DNA of 64,000 nt, from NCBI GenBank assembly GCA_018242725.1, contig JAFEBI010000011.1, positions 310,001 to 374,000 of the forward strand, written 5' to 3'. The DNA is from Nitrospira sp. (GTDB lineage Bacteria; Nitrospirota; Nitrospiria; Nitrospirales; Nitrospiraceae). Under the pieces are notes generated by a model. The model searched no databases. It saw nothing but the letters and a program-made list of their open reading frames with translations, and was not told the DNA's origin. A program made the translations under genes and the position numbers. Below, in pieces: positions 19,161-27,206 of the stretch. Each line of letters begins with the position of its first letter. Within the stretch, counting starts at the first letter, position 1.

Positions 19161-20426
19161 ATGCAGTGGTTCAAGAGAATGTTCATTGGATTCGTCATAC
19201 TGGGCGGGCTCACATACCTTTATTATACGGAAGTGAAACCGACAGTCATCTTCGGTTTGCGGGAAGACTATGCTCACGCTATTTCCTATCAAAAGATCCC
19301 GGAAGGTCTGACGAGTCTGAAAGCAGAGTCGTGCGGCACGTGTCATACCGAGATTTATAATGAATGGAAGACCAGCATCCACTCCCATGCCTACGAAGAT
19401 CCCTTCTTCCATGCCTATTGGACGAAGGACAAACACACGTGGGTGTGTCTCAATTGTCATTCACCGCTGGAGAACCAACAACCCACACTGATTAAGGACA
19501 TCCCACGCGACCGAGTCGAACGTGCTGTCCAAGAACCGAATCCGCATTACGACCAGGAGTATCAGCAGGAAGGCGTCACCTGCGCGGCGTGTCATGTTCG
19601 AGATGGTGTGATCCTGGGGCCATTTGAGGATGCAAAGGCGCCTCATCCGACCAAGTACGATCCCATGTTTCGCACTACGCAACTCTGTTATCGCTGTCAT
19701 AGTGTCGTCGGTGGACCAGCACAGTTCTACAACGGCGGGCCTTGCGGCACCTATCCCGAATACGAGGATGGGTACTGGAAGAAAGAGCGAGGCTTCATTT
19801 GCCAAAGCTGTCATATGCCGGAGATCGAGCGACCAGTTGCAAGCGGCGGCCCGGTCCGCCAGGGCCGTCAGCATCTCTGGCGAGGTGGACACGACCCCGC
19901 GATGGTCAAACGGGCCATCGACGTGAGGTTGACGGCTGAGCCGGCCGAACCAAAACCCGGCGACAAGGTTCGGGTCACACTGACATTGGTCAATGCAGGC
20001 GCAGGGCACAAACTTCCCACGGGAGACCCTGATCGCCACTTCTCGGTTGAGTTTGCGGTGGAGGATCAGAATGGCACGGTGGTGAAACAACAGTCCGACA
20101 CGATGGGGCGCTGGATCATGTGGCAACCGGCGATAGTCGAGCTCTACGACAATCGGCTGATGCCGTTGGCCAGCCGGGACTATATGTTCGAGTATGAGGT
20201 GCCAAAGGACAGAACCGGGTTCAAATTGAGCACGAGGGTGCGTTACCACATACAGACGGAACGTCAACATCAAATGCTGATAGACAGGTACGGCCTTACG
20301 GCCAAAGACCCATACAATTTTATCGTGTACGAACGAGCGGTGCCCTTGACCGGCAAACTTGCAGAACATTTGCAGAATAATGGGCAGACTTCCGACGTAG
20401 CTTGCACCGCCCCGAATCACAGCTAA
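19161..20426 (+). CDS. Membrane-anchored pentaheme c-type cytochrome
   Basis: A 421-residue protein with one N-terminal hydrophobic segment (~6-22), consistent with a signal anchor, then a periplasmic part. Five CxxCH haem-binding motifs are visible: CGTCH (~59), CLNCH (~96), CAACH (~138), CYRCH (~176) and CQSCH (~214). The spacing and the fold around them resemble the cytochrome c554-like multihaem family. The C-terminal ~150 residues lack haem motifs and look like a beta-sandwich (VTLTLVNAGAGHKLPTGD). The role is periplasmic electron transfer; the partner may be the flavoprotein encoded next. The ATG at 19161 has GGAGA about 7 bases upstream. Confidence 0.88.
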   Translation: MQWFKRMFIGFVILGGLTYLYYTEVKPTVIFGLREDYAHAISYQKIPEGLTSLKAESCGTCHTEIYNEWKTSIHSHAYEDPFFHAYWTKDKHTWVCLNCHSPLENQQPTLIKDIPRDRVERAVQEPNPHYDQEYQQEGVTCAACHVRDGVILGPFEDAKAPHPTKYDPMFRTTQLCYRCHSVVGGPAQFYNGGPCGTYPEYEDGYWKKERGFICQSCHMPEIERPVASGGPVRQGRQHLWRGGHDPAMVKRAIDVRLTAEPAEPKPGDKVRVTLTLVNAGAGHKLPTGDPDRHFSVEFAVEDQNGTVVKQQSDTMGRWIMWQPAIVELYDNRLMPLASRDYMFEYEVPKDRTGFKLSTRVRYHIQTERQHQMLIDRYGLTAKDPYNFIVYERAVPLTGKLAEHLQNNGQTSDVACTAPNHS

Positions 20427-20465
20427 AAAACAATTCTCAGACATGAAGCAAAGACAAGGATTTAA

Positions 20466-21632
20466 ATGACAAAAACGATCATTATCGTTGGCGCCTCATT
20501 TGCCGGCATCAAAGCGGCATGGGATCTTCGACATCTTCTCGGCGATTCGCATCGGATCGTGATCATTTCCGACAAACCGCGCACGACATTCCGAGCCTCG
20601 TTTCCACGAGTGTTGTTTGAACACCTCGATCTTGAAAAGATCACCATGGATCTTGTTGAGAACTTTAAAAATACCGGCATTGAGTTCATCTGCGACCCGA
20701 TGATGTCTGTAGACCAGGAGAGCGATGAAATTGTTTGCCAAAGCGGGCGTCGTCATTTTGATTACCTCATCCTCGCGACAGGCGCACGCCATGCATACGA
20801 AGTCCTATCCGGATCACGCGAGTTCGCTTATTCGGTGTGCGATCCTGGAAGAATCCTGGAGACACGAGATGCTCTGATGAACTTTCATGGCGGTGAGTTT
20901 TTCTGCGGAGTGGGTGCCGGTTATACACCCTGCGATGGGCCACCGATGGAAGTTCTCATGGATCTCGATCACCACTTACGCATGGCGGGGATTCGTGAGC
21001 AGGCGCGGCTACACCTGATCAGCGACAAGGAATGTCTGTTACCCCCCGGTGGTCCAGAGATCTGGAGCTATCTGGAAGAGCTCTTCGCAAAGCGGGGAAT
21101 CCTTGTCCATCTGGAGGTTGGTCTTGTTAGACTCGACGCAAAGACCCTCTACTTTAATGATGGGACCAGGCTGCCGTATGACCTGTGTGTCCTAGTCCCT
21201 CCGTACCGAGGCATTAAGGCGCTTGAAGGCTCCGGGTTGATCGACGAACGTGGGTTTATTCCCGCAGACTGGAACACGTGGCGTGCGGATCACTCCATCC
21301 ACCGGAACATTTACGCCGTGGGGGATTGCATCGGCAATCCCGGTCCCAGACAAGGCCACCTTGCCTTGATGCAGGCGACGGTAGCCGCTGAGCATATTGC
21401 TTGGAGGATCAACCGGAAGGGCTCGGTGAGGGCCTATCTTCCTGAATTTCGGTGCGTCATGGATCAAGGGGGCGGCGAAGGGCTGTATCTCTATTCCCAA
21501 TACATGTCGGACGGCGATGTGTTGGAAATTCAGCTGGGCACTGAGCCCTATGCATCAAAAATCCGCTTCGAAGAAATCTTCATGGAAAAGAAGGGTGACA
21601 TCGGCGAACTTCATCATCAGATGGTCAAATAA
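20466..21632 (+). CDS. FAD/NAD(P)-dependent oxidoreductase, sulfide:quinone reductase / NDH-2-like
   Basis: A 388-residue two-dinucleotide-binding-domain flavoprotein. The N terminus has the FAD-binding IIIVGASFAGIKAA. FDYLILATGA lies at ~97, a GVGAGYTPCDGPP segment at ~140, and the C-terminal FAD contact IYAVGDCIGNPGPRQGH at ~280. The GPRQGHLALMQATVAAEHI stretch and the Cys in YTPCDGPP resemble sulfide:quinone reductases and flavocytochrome c sulfide dehydrogenases, but assigning a substrate would need the full cysteine set checked. It follows the pentaheme cytochrome by 39 bases and has AAGGA 5 bases before the ATG. It may feed electrons from a reduced substrate to quinone or to the cytochrome. 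Confidence 0.8.
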   Translation: MTKTIIIVGASFAGIKAAWDLRHLLGDSHRIVIISDKPRTTFRASFPRVLFEHLDLEKITMDLVENFKNTGIEFICDPMMSVDQESDEIVCQSGRRHFDYLILATGARHAYEVLSGSREFAYSVCDPGRILETRDALMNFHGGEFFCGVGAGYTPCDGPPMEVLMDLDHHLRMAGIREQARLHLISDKECLLPPGGPEIWSYLEELFAKRGILVHLEVGLVRLDAKTLYFNDGTRLPYDLCVLVPPYRGIKALEGSGLIDERGFIPADWNTWRADHSIHRNIYAVGDCIGNPGPRQGHLALMQATVAAEHIAWRINRKGSVRAYLPEFRCVMDQGGGEGLYLYSQYMSDGDVLEIQLGTEPYASKIRFEEIFMEKKGDIGELHHQMVK

Positions 21633-21642
21633 CGTGCTAACT

Positions 21643-21670
21643 GGGAAAGGGAAGGGTATTACCCTTTCCC
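21643..21670 (+). terminator. Probable transcription terminator after the flavoprotein gene
   Basis: A perfect 9-bp stem, GGGAAAGGG / CCCTTTCCC, with a 10-base loop lies 10 bases after the flavoprotein stop codon. The downstream tract (AACCTTTC) is only weakly T-rich, so termination strength is uncertain. Confidence 0.6.
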
Positions 21671-22523
21671 AACCTTTCAGCTAGTCTGACTATCGGACGA
21701 AATCGGCTAATGTTTAGTGGCCATCACGACCCGACATTCAATCCGCGAGTAAGGCTATCACAACTCTCCTGAAGTGCTGATCCCTTCATAGATCCAGCTC
21801 AACCGTCCGTTGCCCTCGGCAGCTTATCACAGGACATCTCAATGTAAGGGGCGACGCTGCCGGAGGCCCTGATTTTCACTTCGAGAGTGAGCTGCACATA
21901 CAAGCTGTCGAGAGGGCTTGTCGACTGTTGAAGGCTTTTCAATACGGACGTTATTTGATACATACTTCGGAGCTAACAGTCGAGGTTATCCTCCGGCTTT
22001 TTTCCGAAAATGAGAATCACAGGACGGTTAACACTTTCTCGGTAGCCCAGTCACACTTCGGGAACGGAAGGCCATGGACGTCTGCAGCCACCGGGTACGC
22101 TTCCTCTAGCTTGGTGATTTCATCCATGAGATTCTCGGCAGTGTTATTTTGATAATCTCGTCCTTATAAGTTTCCCCTCTCGCTGACAATCTTGCATCAT
22201 GTGCTCGTCATCGGAGTGCACTGCTAAATGCTGACTTCTTCTATAGATCAGGCAAATGGCTCGGGAGCATGGGTACTCAGCAATCGAAGAGTATGGAACG
22301 TGACGGTCACTGTAGAGAAGTCCCTTCCTTTCTGCGGCCCCCTACCTTTTCGGTATGGTGAAAAATTCTGAACCCTCTCATAAGTGCCACTCCCGAGGGT
22401 TGTGCGAAGGTGTCGGTCGGCTCACTCGACCGAATGTGTAAAGCATGACGTGAAAGGCTGCTGCACAGAAACGGGATTGAGAGGCACGTCTGTTCAATGG
22501 GCGAGAACTAAGTGGGGGAATCC
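21671..22523. other. Gene-poor stretch upstream of the excisionase/integrase pair
   Basis: About 850 bases without a convincing gene; a 74-codon ORF at 21928-22152 has no recognisable product or RBS. Just upstream of the excisionase gene there is a perfect inverted repeat TCGGTCG / CGACCGA (22413-22433, 7-base spacer), a possible operator for the recombination genes. The stretch could be eroded island DNA. Confidence 0.4.
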
Positions 22524-22799
22524 ATGACACTCTTAACAATTTTTGAGGCAGCGAAGTTTTTGAGGCTGACAAAACGGACCCTCTATCAGCGTGTCGATAT
22601 CCCTCGGGTTCGCTATGGGCATCGTGTCATGTTTGTCAAAGAAGATCTTGAAAATTGGGTCAGAAGCTTATGTGAGGGCGGCGTGGTGAAAGACCTCCAT
22701 GAGCAAGGAAGATTGCCGAAGCCCGTTGACGGCAGACCTGGCAAGGTCTACCATCGGAACCCTTTGTTTGTGTTGCCTCGTCAGAAAGGCCTGCGATGA
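22524..22799 (+). CDS. Excisionase-like MerR/AlpA-type helix-turn-helix protein
   Basis: A 91-residue DNA-binding protein. The N-terminal half has the winged-helix layout of excisionases and AlpA-like regulators: LTIFEAAKFLRLTKRTLYQ, then a basic RVRYGHRVMFVKEDLENWV. The tail is basic and carries no other domain. The ATG at 22524 follows a G-rich GGGGGAA; an in-frame GTG at 22512 is an alternative. Its stop overlaps the integrase start (ATGA at 22796-22799), so the two are translationally coupled. The likely role is direction control of the adjacent site-specific recombinase and possibly repression of the pair. Confidence 0.75.
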   Translation: MTLLTIFEAAKFLRLTKRTLYQRVDIPRVRYGHRVMFVKEDLENWVRSLCEGGVVKDLHEQGRLPKPVDGRPGKVYHRNPLFVLPRQKGLR

Positions 22800-24028
22800 A
22801 TATTCAGCGCATTAATACTCCCAAGGGAACACGATCGATTCTGACCTATTGGTATCGTGGAAGGCGCTATCGACCGGTCCTTGGGTATAACTTGACGCTC
22901 GATCGTGAACGAGAGAGTGCGCTCGAAATCATGACTGCGATTCATACGAATTCATTGGAGCCGGAAAGAAAGAAAGCGCCGATCCCTCTTGCTGGCCAGC
23001 CTTCAACGTTGACGTTTGCTGAGTTTGTCCCCATCTACCTGCAATATCTCAAAGCCAAGCGGCCGAAGAATGATGGGCGAAACCAAACCGTTCTGACGCA
23101 CCATCTTATTCCGCATTTTGGCGACAAGAAGCTCTCGGATATCCGCCTTGAAGATGGATTGGCCTTTCTGGAAAAGCGTCGCTCTGTCCTGATCGGTCCG
23201 GACAATAAGAAACGACATGTGGCTCCAGGAACGATTGAGCGAGAGTGTGCGGCCCTGATGGCCGTGCTGAATTTAGCCGTTGATATGGACCATCTGGATA
23301 AGAATCGGCTCAAGCGCTTGCCGGTGCCTGAATATGTGAAGCGCGAGCGGATTGTTGAAGGCTGGGAGCTGCTCAAAATCCGTGATGCCGCCTCACCGAA
23401 CGTGTGGCGGCTTGCGATGGCCGCGCTGCAGATCGGCCTTCGGGAGAACAAGCTGATCGAGATCCATGAAGAGTGGCTGATGCAACGAGGAGACGGCTGG
23501 TGGGTGGTTCCCTCCCCAGGCCAAACAAAAATCAAAGGGGTCCCTAAAATGGTTCCCCTGAATGGTCTGGCCTACGAGGCGTTGTTCGGAAAAACTCCAC
23601 GAATCGGTGGCCGATTTTTCCATCACTGGAAAGACGGGAATTCCTTCAAGCATACCTGGATGAGAACCTGTGAGCGGGCAGGGGTGCACGATCTGCATTT
23701 CCACGATCTTCGCCATACCTTCACGACTTGGCTCACACAATGTGGCGTGGATTACGCTGTGATCCAGACGTTAAAAGGTGAACCGCTGCCTGGTTCAGCG
23801 AAGTACTACATTCACAATTGGAACGCGCGATTGCGGGATGCAGTGACACGGCTGGAAGCATTTACGAAGGCAGTTCTCAGCGGGAAAAACGATGTTCAGG
23901 TGCCAGTTACTGCCACTTGGGTGCCACTTTCCAGTGGGTCAGAATCTGTAAGTATGCGGAATGTGGTGCCGAGGGACAGAATCGAACTGTCGACACCAGC
24001 CTTTTCAGGGCTGTGCTCTGCCAACTGA
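22796..24028 (+). CDS. Tyrosine-type site-specific recombinase (integrase) whose 3' end lies inside tRNA-Phe
   Basis: A 410-residue phage-type integrase. It has an N-terminal SAM-like DNA-binding region (FAEFVPIYLQYLK, ~78) and a catalytic part with the first Arg in GLRENKL (~223), HDLRHTF (~305) and the nucleophile Tyr in AKYYIHNW (~342). The usual R...HxxR...Y set is therefore present. The last ~21 codons (ending ELSTPAFSGLCSAN) are read antisense through a tRNA-Phe gene, and the stop codon lies inside it. This arrangement is typical of an island that integrates into the 3' part of a tRNA gene and places its integrase next to the junction. The element would extend leftwards from here. No second copy of the attachment core was seen to the left within this window. 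Confidence 0.88.
   Translation: MNIQRINTPKGTRSILTYWYRGRRYRPVLGYNLTLDRERESALEIMTAIHTNSLEPERKKAPIPLAGQPSTLTFAEFVPIYLQYLKAKRPKNDGRNQTVLTHHLIPHFGDKKLSDIRLEDGLAFLEKRRSVLIGPDNKKRHVAPGTIERECAALMAVLNLAVDMDHLDKNRLKRLPVPEYVKRERIVEGWELLKIRDAASPNVWRLAMAALQIGLRENKLIEIHEEWLMQRGDGWWVVPSPGQTKIKGVPKMVPLNGLAYEALFGKTPRIGGRFFHHWKDGNSFKHTWMRTCERAGVHDLHFHDLRHTFTTWLTQCGVDYAVIQTLKGEPLPGSAKYYIHNWNARLRDAVTRLEAFTKAVLSGKNDVQVPVTATWVPLSSGSESVSMRNVVPRDRIELSTPAFSGLCSAN
23964..24000. other. Candidate integration site (att) in the 3' part of tRNA-Phe
   Basis: The integrase coding sequence runs directly into the 3' half of tRNA-Phe, so the crossover core should lie within the tRNA 3' end and T-arm. Coordinates are approximate because the matching distal copy was not found in this window. 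Confidence 0.5.
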
Positions 24029-24039
24029 GCTACCTCGGC
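23964..24039 (-). tRNA. tRNA-Phe (anticodon GAA)
   Basis: Read on the minus strand this is a full 76-nt cloverleaf with encoded CCA. Acceptor GCCGAGG pairs with CCTCGGC followed by A and CCA. The D arm is GCTC/GAGC. The anticodon stem CAGCC/GGCTG encloses a 7-base loop CTGAAAA with anticodon GAA. The T arm GACAG/CTGTC encloses TTCGATT. The gene is intact, and its 3' end is occupied by the oppositely oriented integrase gene, marking it as the likely chromosomal target of the island. Confidence 0.95.
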
Positions 24040-24198
24040 ACGATACAGATGACGAACGCGGGGCCATCATACCAAGGTCAGACCCAGGACTTCCACATCT
24101 TTTGTAACTCCCTATGGTCAAGCTGATAGGGGGGCTGATGCACTCGATCACAATCTGGAATTTCTGGTATGCCAGGTCCTTTTGAGAAGGGACAGTGT

Positions 24199-25038
24199 AT
24201 GCGCCAGACGTATCCCAGCGATATCAGTCGGGAGGCATTCGAGAACGTTCTTCCCATTTTAGAGCGGGCACGGAAGAAAACACGTCCACGTGAAGTGGAT
24301 TTATACGAAGTCTTCTGCAGTGTTACCGCTGTGTTCAAAAATGGCTGCCATTGGCGGATGCTGCCGAAGGACGACGCCAACTGGCGTACTTGCCACAGCT
24401 ATTTCCAGTAATGGAGTGAACTGCACAAGAACGGCATCAGCCTTCTTGCGCAGGCCTTAAAAAGAGTGGTTGGGGCGGTGAGGCAATACAATGGTCGGAC
24501 CGAGAAACCCCTGCTTTATCATCGTTGATGTCCAGAGCGTCAAGGATACGGACGCCGCCGAAGAGAAGGGCTACGATGGTGGCAAGCTGGTGCCGGGCAT
24601 CAAGCGTCATATCGACGTGGATACGCAAGGCCGATCACATGTGATTCACATCACGACCGCTAATGTCACTGACCGGGCGGGCGCACTTGCAGCATTCGGG
24701 CTGCATCACACCAGCCTCTCCGACGTCAACAAGGTATTAACGGATGCGAGCTATACAGGGGAGACGTTTGCCAATGGCGCAAGGACATCCTGAGGTGTCC
24801 CGTTGAAATGGCTACGCGCACAGAACTCCATACGTTTGCTGTCATTCCCAAACGCTGGAGCGTGGAACGTTCTTGCGCAGGGCTCGAAAAATGCCGCAGG
24901 CTCTGGAATAACTGCGAACGTAAACTCGAAACCAGCCTCAATATGGCCGTGTTCGCCTTTTTCGTCTTGCTTCTCAAAAATTATGAACGGGCTCTTAGTG
25001 TTGCGGGGAAAAACTTGCTGATCGTACTGATGCAATAG
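24199..25038 (+). pseudogene. Decayed IS5-family transposase
   Basis: Pieces of one transposase lie in order but in different frames. The N-terminal piece (24199-24411) has VLPILERARKKTRPREVDLY and ends in a premature TAA after HSYFQ, where WSEL continues in the same frame. A middle piece begins at 24491 in another frame with DVQSVKDTDAAEEKGYDGGK and KRHIDVDTQGR, and ends at 24793. The C-terminal piece (24808-25038) reads HTFAVIPKRWSVERSCAGLEK in a further frame. One nonsense mutation and at least two frameshifts separate them, so no active enzyme is made. The family is the IS5-type DDE transposases with a DUF4096-like N terminus. Terminal inverted repeats were not recognised, so the element ends are not fixed. 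Confidence 0.85.
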
Positions 25039-25047
25039 TGACTGCTG

Positions 25048-25731
25048 TTAGGCAGGAGTGACTTGAAGTTGATGAGCGTGGACCATGAGTTTTTGGCGAT
25101 TCGGGACACCTACCTTGTCGAAGATGCTCGTGAGATGATGTCGGACCGTACTATCCGAAATAGATAACTGGTGGGCAATGTCTTTGTTAGACAGCCCTTG
25201 CTCAACCAGATTAATTACCTCGCGTTCGCGCTCCGTCAGTGCATCAGGCCAACCTGGTTGCCGTAGGATCGGTTTTGTCGGCACCTCGAAAGGTATTGGG
25301 AGCTCTTGATAGGTTACCGTATGGTCTCCAGTGCCGGGAGAACGGCGTGATGAAGGGCAGAGCGCCTGGATCGCGGCAATGATGACTGTGGGGGGGTGAA
25401 TCTTTAGGATCACTCCGTCGATGCCGTATTCAAGCGCCTCGCGTACGGGATCCTTTTGTTCAAACCCGCTCAATAGCATCACCTTGCTGTGTGGAATGGA
25501 GTCCCGAAGTTGTTTGATCCCATCTATGGCATCTCGCTCGGTTTCTGTATCGATGATGATGACATCAGGCTGATAATCGGCAATGGCTTCAGGGGCCGCG
25601 AGGCGTTGAATAGGTGAGCCGACGATTCGGAATGTGTGGGTGCTCTCGAGAATGGTCTGCAAGCCTATCCAGATAAGAGACTGGCCGCTGATAATGGCGA
25701 CCTTCGTGAATGAACCAGCGTTCACGGCCAT
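25048..25731 (-). CDS. LuxR/NarL-type response regulator
   Basis: A 227-residue regulator. Residues ~8-125 form a receiver-like domain with VAIISGQSLIWIGLQ and a probable phospho-acceptor Asp in DVIIIDTET (~61), plus LLSGFEQKD and a Lys in GVILKIH. Residues ~160-225 are a GerE/LuxR helix-turn-helix (LTEREREVINLVEQGLSNKD, then STVRHHLTSIF). The acidic pocket at the N terminus looks reduced (no DD pair after the first strand), so phosphorylation may be atypical. The gene is divergent from the exopolysaccharide locus across an 860-base A+T-rich region with a tandem repeat array. It is the best candidate for the locus regulator. No histidine kinase is adjacent. Confidence 0.85.
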   Translation of the reverse strand: MAVNAGSFTKVAIISGQSLIWIGLQTILESTHTFRIVGSPIQRLAAPEAIADYQPDVIIIDTETERDAIDGIKQLRDSIPHSKVMLLSGFEQKDPVREALEYGIDGVILKIHPPTVIIAAIQALCPSSRRSPGTGDHTVTYQELPIPFEVPTKPILRQPGWPDALTEREREVINLVEQGLSNKDIAHQLSISDSTVRHHLTSIFDKVGVPNRQKLMVHAHQLQVTPA

Positions 25732-26085
25732 GATTTATGTTCCTTCCGACCTTAATTCAAGCGCGTGACATGATCTTACGGATCTAGATTAAATACGTAT
25801 GTTAATGTTGTAAAAAACATGCAGGTGGCATTAGCTGCTGGTTGGCATTGACAAGTTGTTGAGAAAACGTTGAGACGCTAGCTAAAAACTGCCTTGCTCT
25901 GTCCGTTTGCAGAGCTGCAATATATGAAGCATCTGCCGGTGAAGCGAACTGGGAACTCTGTGACCGTTGACTTGTTATGGCACGTGATCCGCAGCTAATC
26001 GAACCCTCATTCGCGCTTCTTACTTTGTCACCAAGAGCTAGCGACGAGCTATTTGGCCTTGTATCATAATGCCTGCCAGGTAGCC

Positions 26086-26186
26086 AGATCTAAATTACTA
26101 GATAATCAGATCAAAATTACCAGATAACCAAATCTAAGTTACCATATAGCCATATCTAAATTACGTACAGACGGATCTAGTTAAAT
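26086..26186 (+). repeat. Imperfect 22-bp direct repeat array, about 4.5 copies
   Basis: Copies begin at 26086, 26108, 26130 and 26152, exactly 22 bases apart, with a partial fifth near 26173. The conserved core is AGATCTAAATTAC (variants AGATCAAAATTAC, AAATCTAAGTTAC, ATATCTAAATTAC), followed by a less conserved AGATAACC-like part. A 22-bp period is about two helical turns, so bound proteins would line up on one face of the DNA. This looks like an array of regulator-binding sites. Confidence 0.8.
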
Positions 26187-26303
26187 ATTTTCTCGATAAG
26201 TATTTGAATTTAAAAACGAAAATATTCAAATGTTCAATTGAAGACGATCGGCAATATCAGAAGTCGAGAGTGGCATGTGTTAAAAGTGTTTCACAATGAA
26301 ACA

Positions 26304-26325
26304 GTTATTGACGTATAGCAATAAC
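26304..26325. promoter_or_regulatory. Perfect inverted repeat GTTATTG-N8-CAATAAC, possible operator
   Basis: Two 7-bp arms with perfect dyad symmetry and an 8-base spacer lie about 270 bases before the antiterminator gene, in the A+T-rich leader of the exopolysaccharide locus. It could be a regulator site or a small RNA hairpin; nothing else supports either reading. Confidence 0.35.
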
Positions 26326-26593
26326 GTTCTGATCCAATTTCAGGTGATAGAAGTCCTTGTTTCTTCAGGTTTAGAGAGTCGAGTGAGCAGATGAAAAGAT
26401 CTCCTCCATCCCATGTGTGTTAGTTGTCTCCCACCGCTCAGGTAGTCGTTGGCTTATCAGACAAACGTGCCGGTGAGAAGTATGTGATCGCACATAAACC
26501 AGACATATGTCCGATGGCCATGAGGCAGATGCCCCTGTATAGCTGTTCTTTAAGTTGGTGGTTGGGGATGGATGGGACTCACAGGGCGAAGCT

Positions 26594-27145
26594 ATGTCCG
26601 CGTTTAATTCGCGACAGGAATCGATGAAACAAGAAGAAGGGCTCATCCCAAGGGACGAGTCTCTCTGGTATGCCCTTCAAACTCGCGCTCGTCATGAAAA
26701 GCAGGTTCGCGACCGGTTGGCGGCAGCTGGGATGAAGCCATTGTTGCCGTTGAGTCGGCAATACCGTCAGTGGTCTGATCGGAAAATGTTGACGACCGTG
26801 CCTCTCTTCGGCGGGTACTGTTTTGCAAATTTTTCAGTAACCAGGATCCGGAACGTCCTTCAGATTCCCGGTGTGGCCAGAATAGTTGGAACCACAAAAC
26901 CAGAGCCCATCCTTGATGAAGAAATTGCTGCTTTCCAGCGGCTCTCCTGTGTCGATCGGATTGTAGAACCTTGTGACTACCTGATTGAAGGTGCATGGGT
27001 AGAAGTTGTGCGAGGGCCGCTCACAGGACTTCGTGGCCAATTTGTCAGACCAAATAAGCATCATGGGTTGGTGATTCGTGCCACACTCATTCAGCAAGCA
27101 GCATTCGTTCACATTAAGGCTGATGAGGTTGTGTCGATGCGGTGA
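26594..27145 (+). CDS. NusG/RfaH/UpxY-like transcription antitermination protein
   Basis: A 183-residue protein with a NusG-type N-terminal domain (WYALQTRARHEKQVRDRLAA, then LFGGYCFANF and IPGVARIVGT) and a C-terminal KOW-like segment (EGAWVEVVRGPLTGLRGQFV). Specialised NusG paralogues of this kind (RfaH, UpxY, LoaP) ride with RNA polymerase and allow read-through of long polysaccharide or secondary-metabolite operons. It is the first + strand gene of a locus of more than 37 kb, the position expected for that role. Start choice is uncertain: the ATG at 26594 has AGGG about 7 bases upstream and the ATG at 26624 has AGGAA close by. Confidence 0.85.
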   Translation: MSAFNSRQESMKQEEGLIPRDESLWYALQTRARHEKQVRDRLAAAGMKPLLPLSRQYRQWSDRKMLTTVPLFGGYCFANFSVTRIRNVLQIPGVARIVGTTKPEPILDEEIAAFQRLSCVDRIVEPCDYLIEGAWVEVVRGPLTGLRGQFVRPNKHHGLVIRATLIQQAAFVHIKADEVVSMR

Positions 27146-27175
27146 ACTTCTTATCTCTTTGTGAACTGTTAACTA

Positions 27176-27182
27176 GCGGTAG
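27176..27182 (+). promoter_or_regulatory. Possible ops-like element GCGGTAG
   Basis: The core of the RfaH-recruiting ops sequence (GCGGTAG) occurs once in the 61-base gap directly after the NusG/RfaH-like gene. Only 7 bases match and the flanks differ from the enterobacterial consensus, so this is suggestive only. Confidence 0.25.
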
Positions 27183-27206
27183 AGCAGACCCTGGTGGTGG
27201 CCGATT

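Larger units (their letters stand above)
25732..26593. promoter_or_regulatory. Long A+T-rich divergent regulatory region of the exopolysaccharide locus
   Basis: About 860 bases without a convincing gene, markedly richer in A+T than the flanks. It contains a 22-bp tandem repeat array (26086-26186), a related single motif GGATCTAGATTAAAT next to the regulator start (25780-25794), a perfect 7-bp inverted repeat GTTATTG/CAATAAC (26304-26325), and a weak sigma-54-like TGGCACG...GC (GG-N10-GC) at 25978-25992 on the + strand. It probably carries the promoters of both the regulator and the long + strand operon. Confidence 0.6.

Noticed and set aside
19461-20444. A 327-codon open frame on the minus strand
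   Set aside because: It is antisense to the pentaheme cytochrome, whose five CxxCH motifs are unambiguous.
21928-22152. A 74-codon ORF in the gene-poor stretch
   Set aside because: No RBS, no recognisable domain and no supporting context.
25978-25992. Sigma-54 promoter TGGCACG...GC
   Set aside because: The GG-N10-GC spacing fits, but the TT of the -12 element is CC and it lies over 600 bases before the first gene; kept only as a note in the regulatory region.
26086-26186. CRISPR array
   Set aside because: The repeats are contiguous, imperfect and without spacers, and no cas gene is nearby.
26424-26627. A 67-codon ORF before the antiterminator gene
   Set aside because: It overlaps the antiterminator start in another frame and has no family features.
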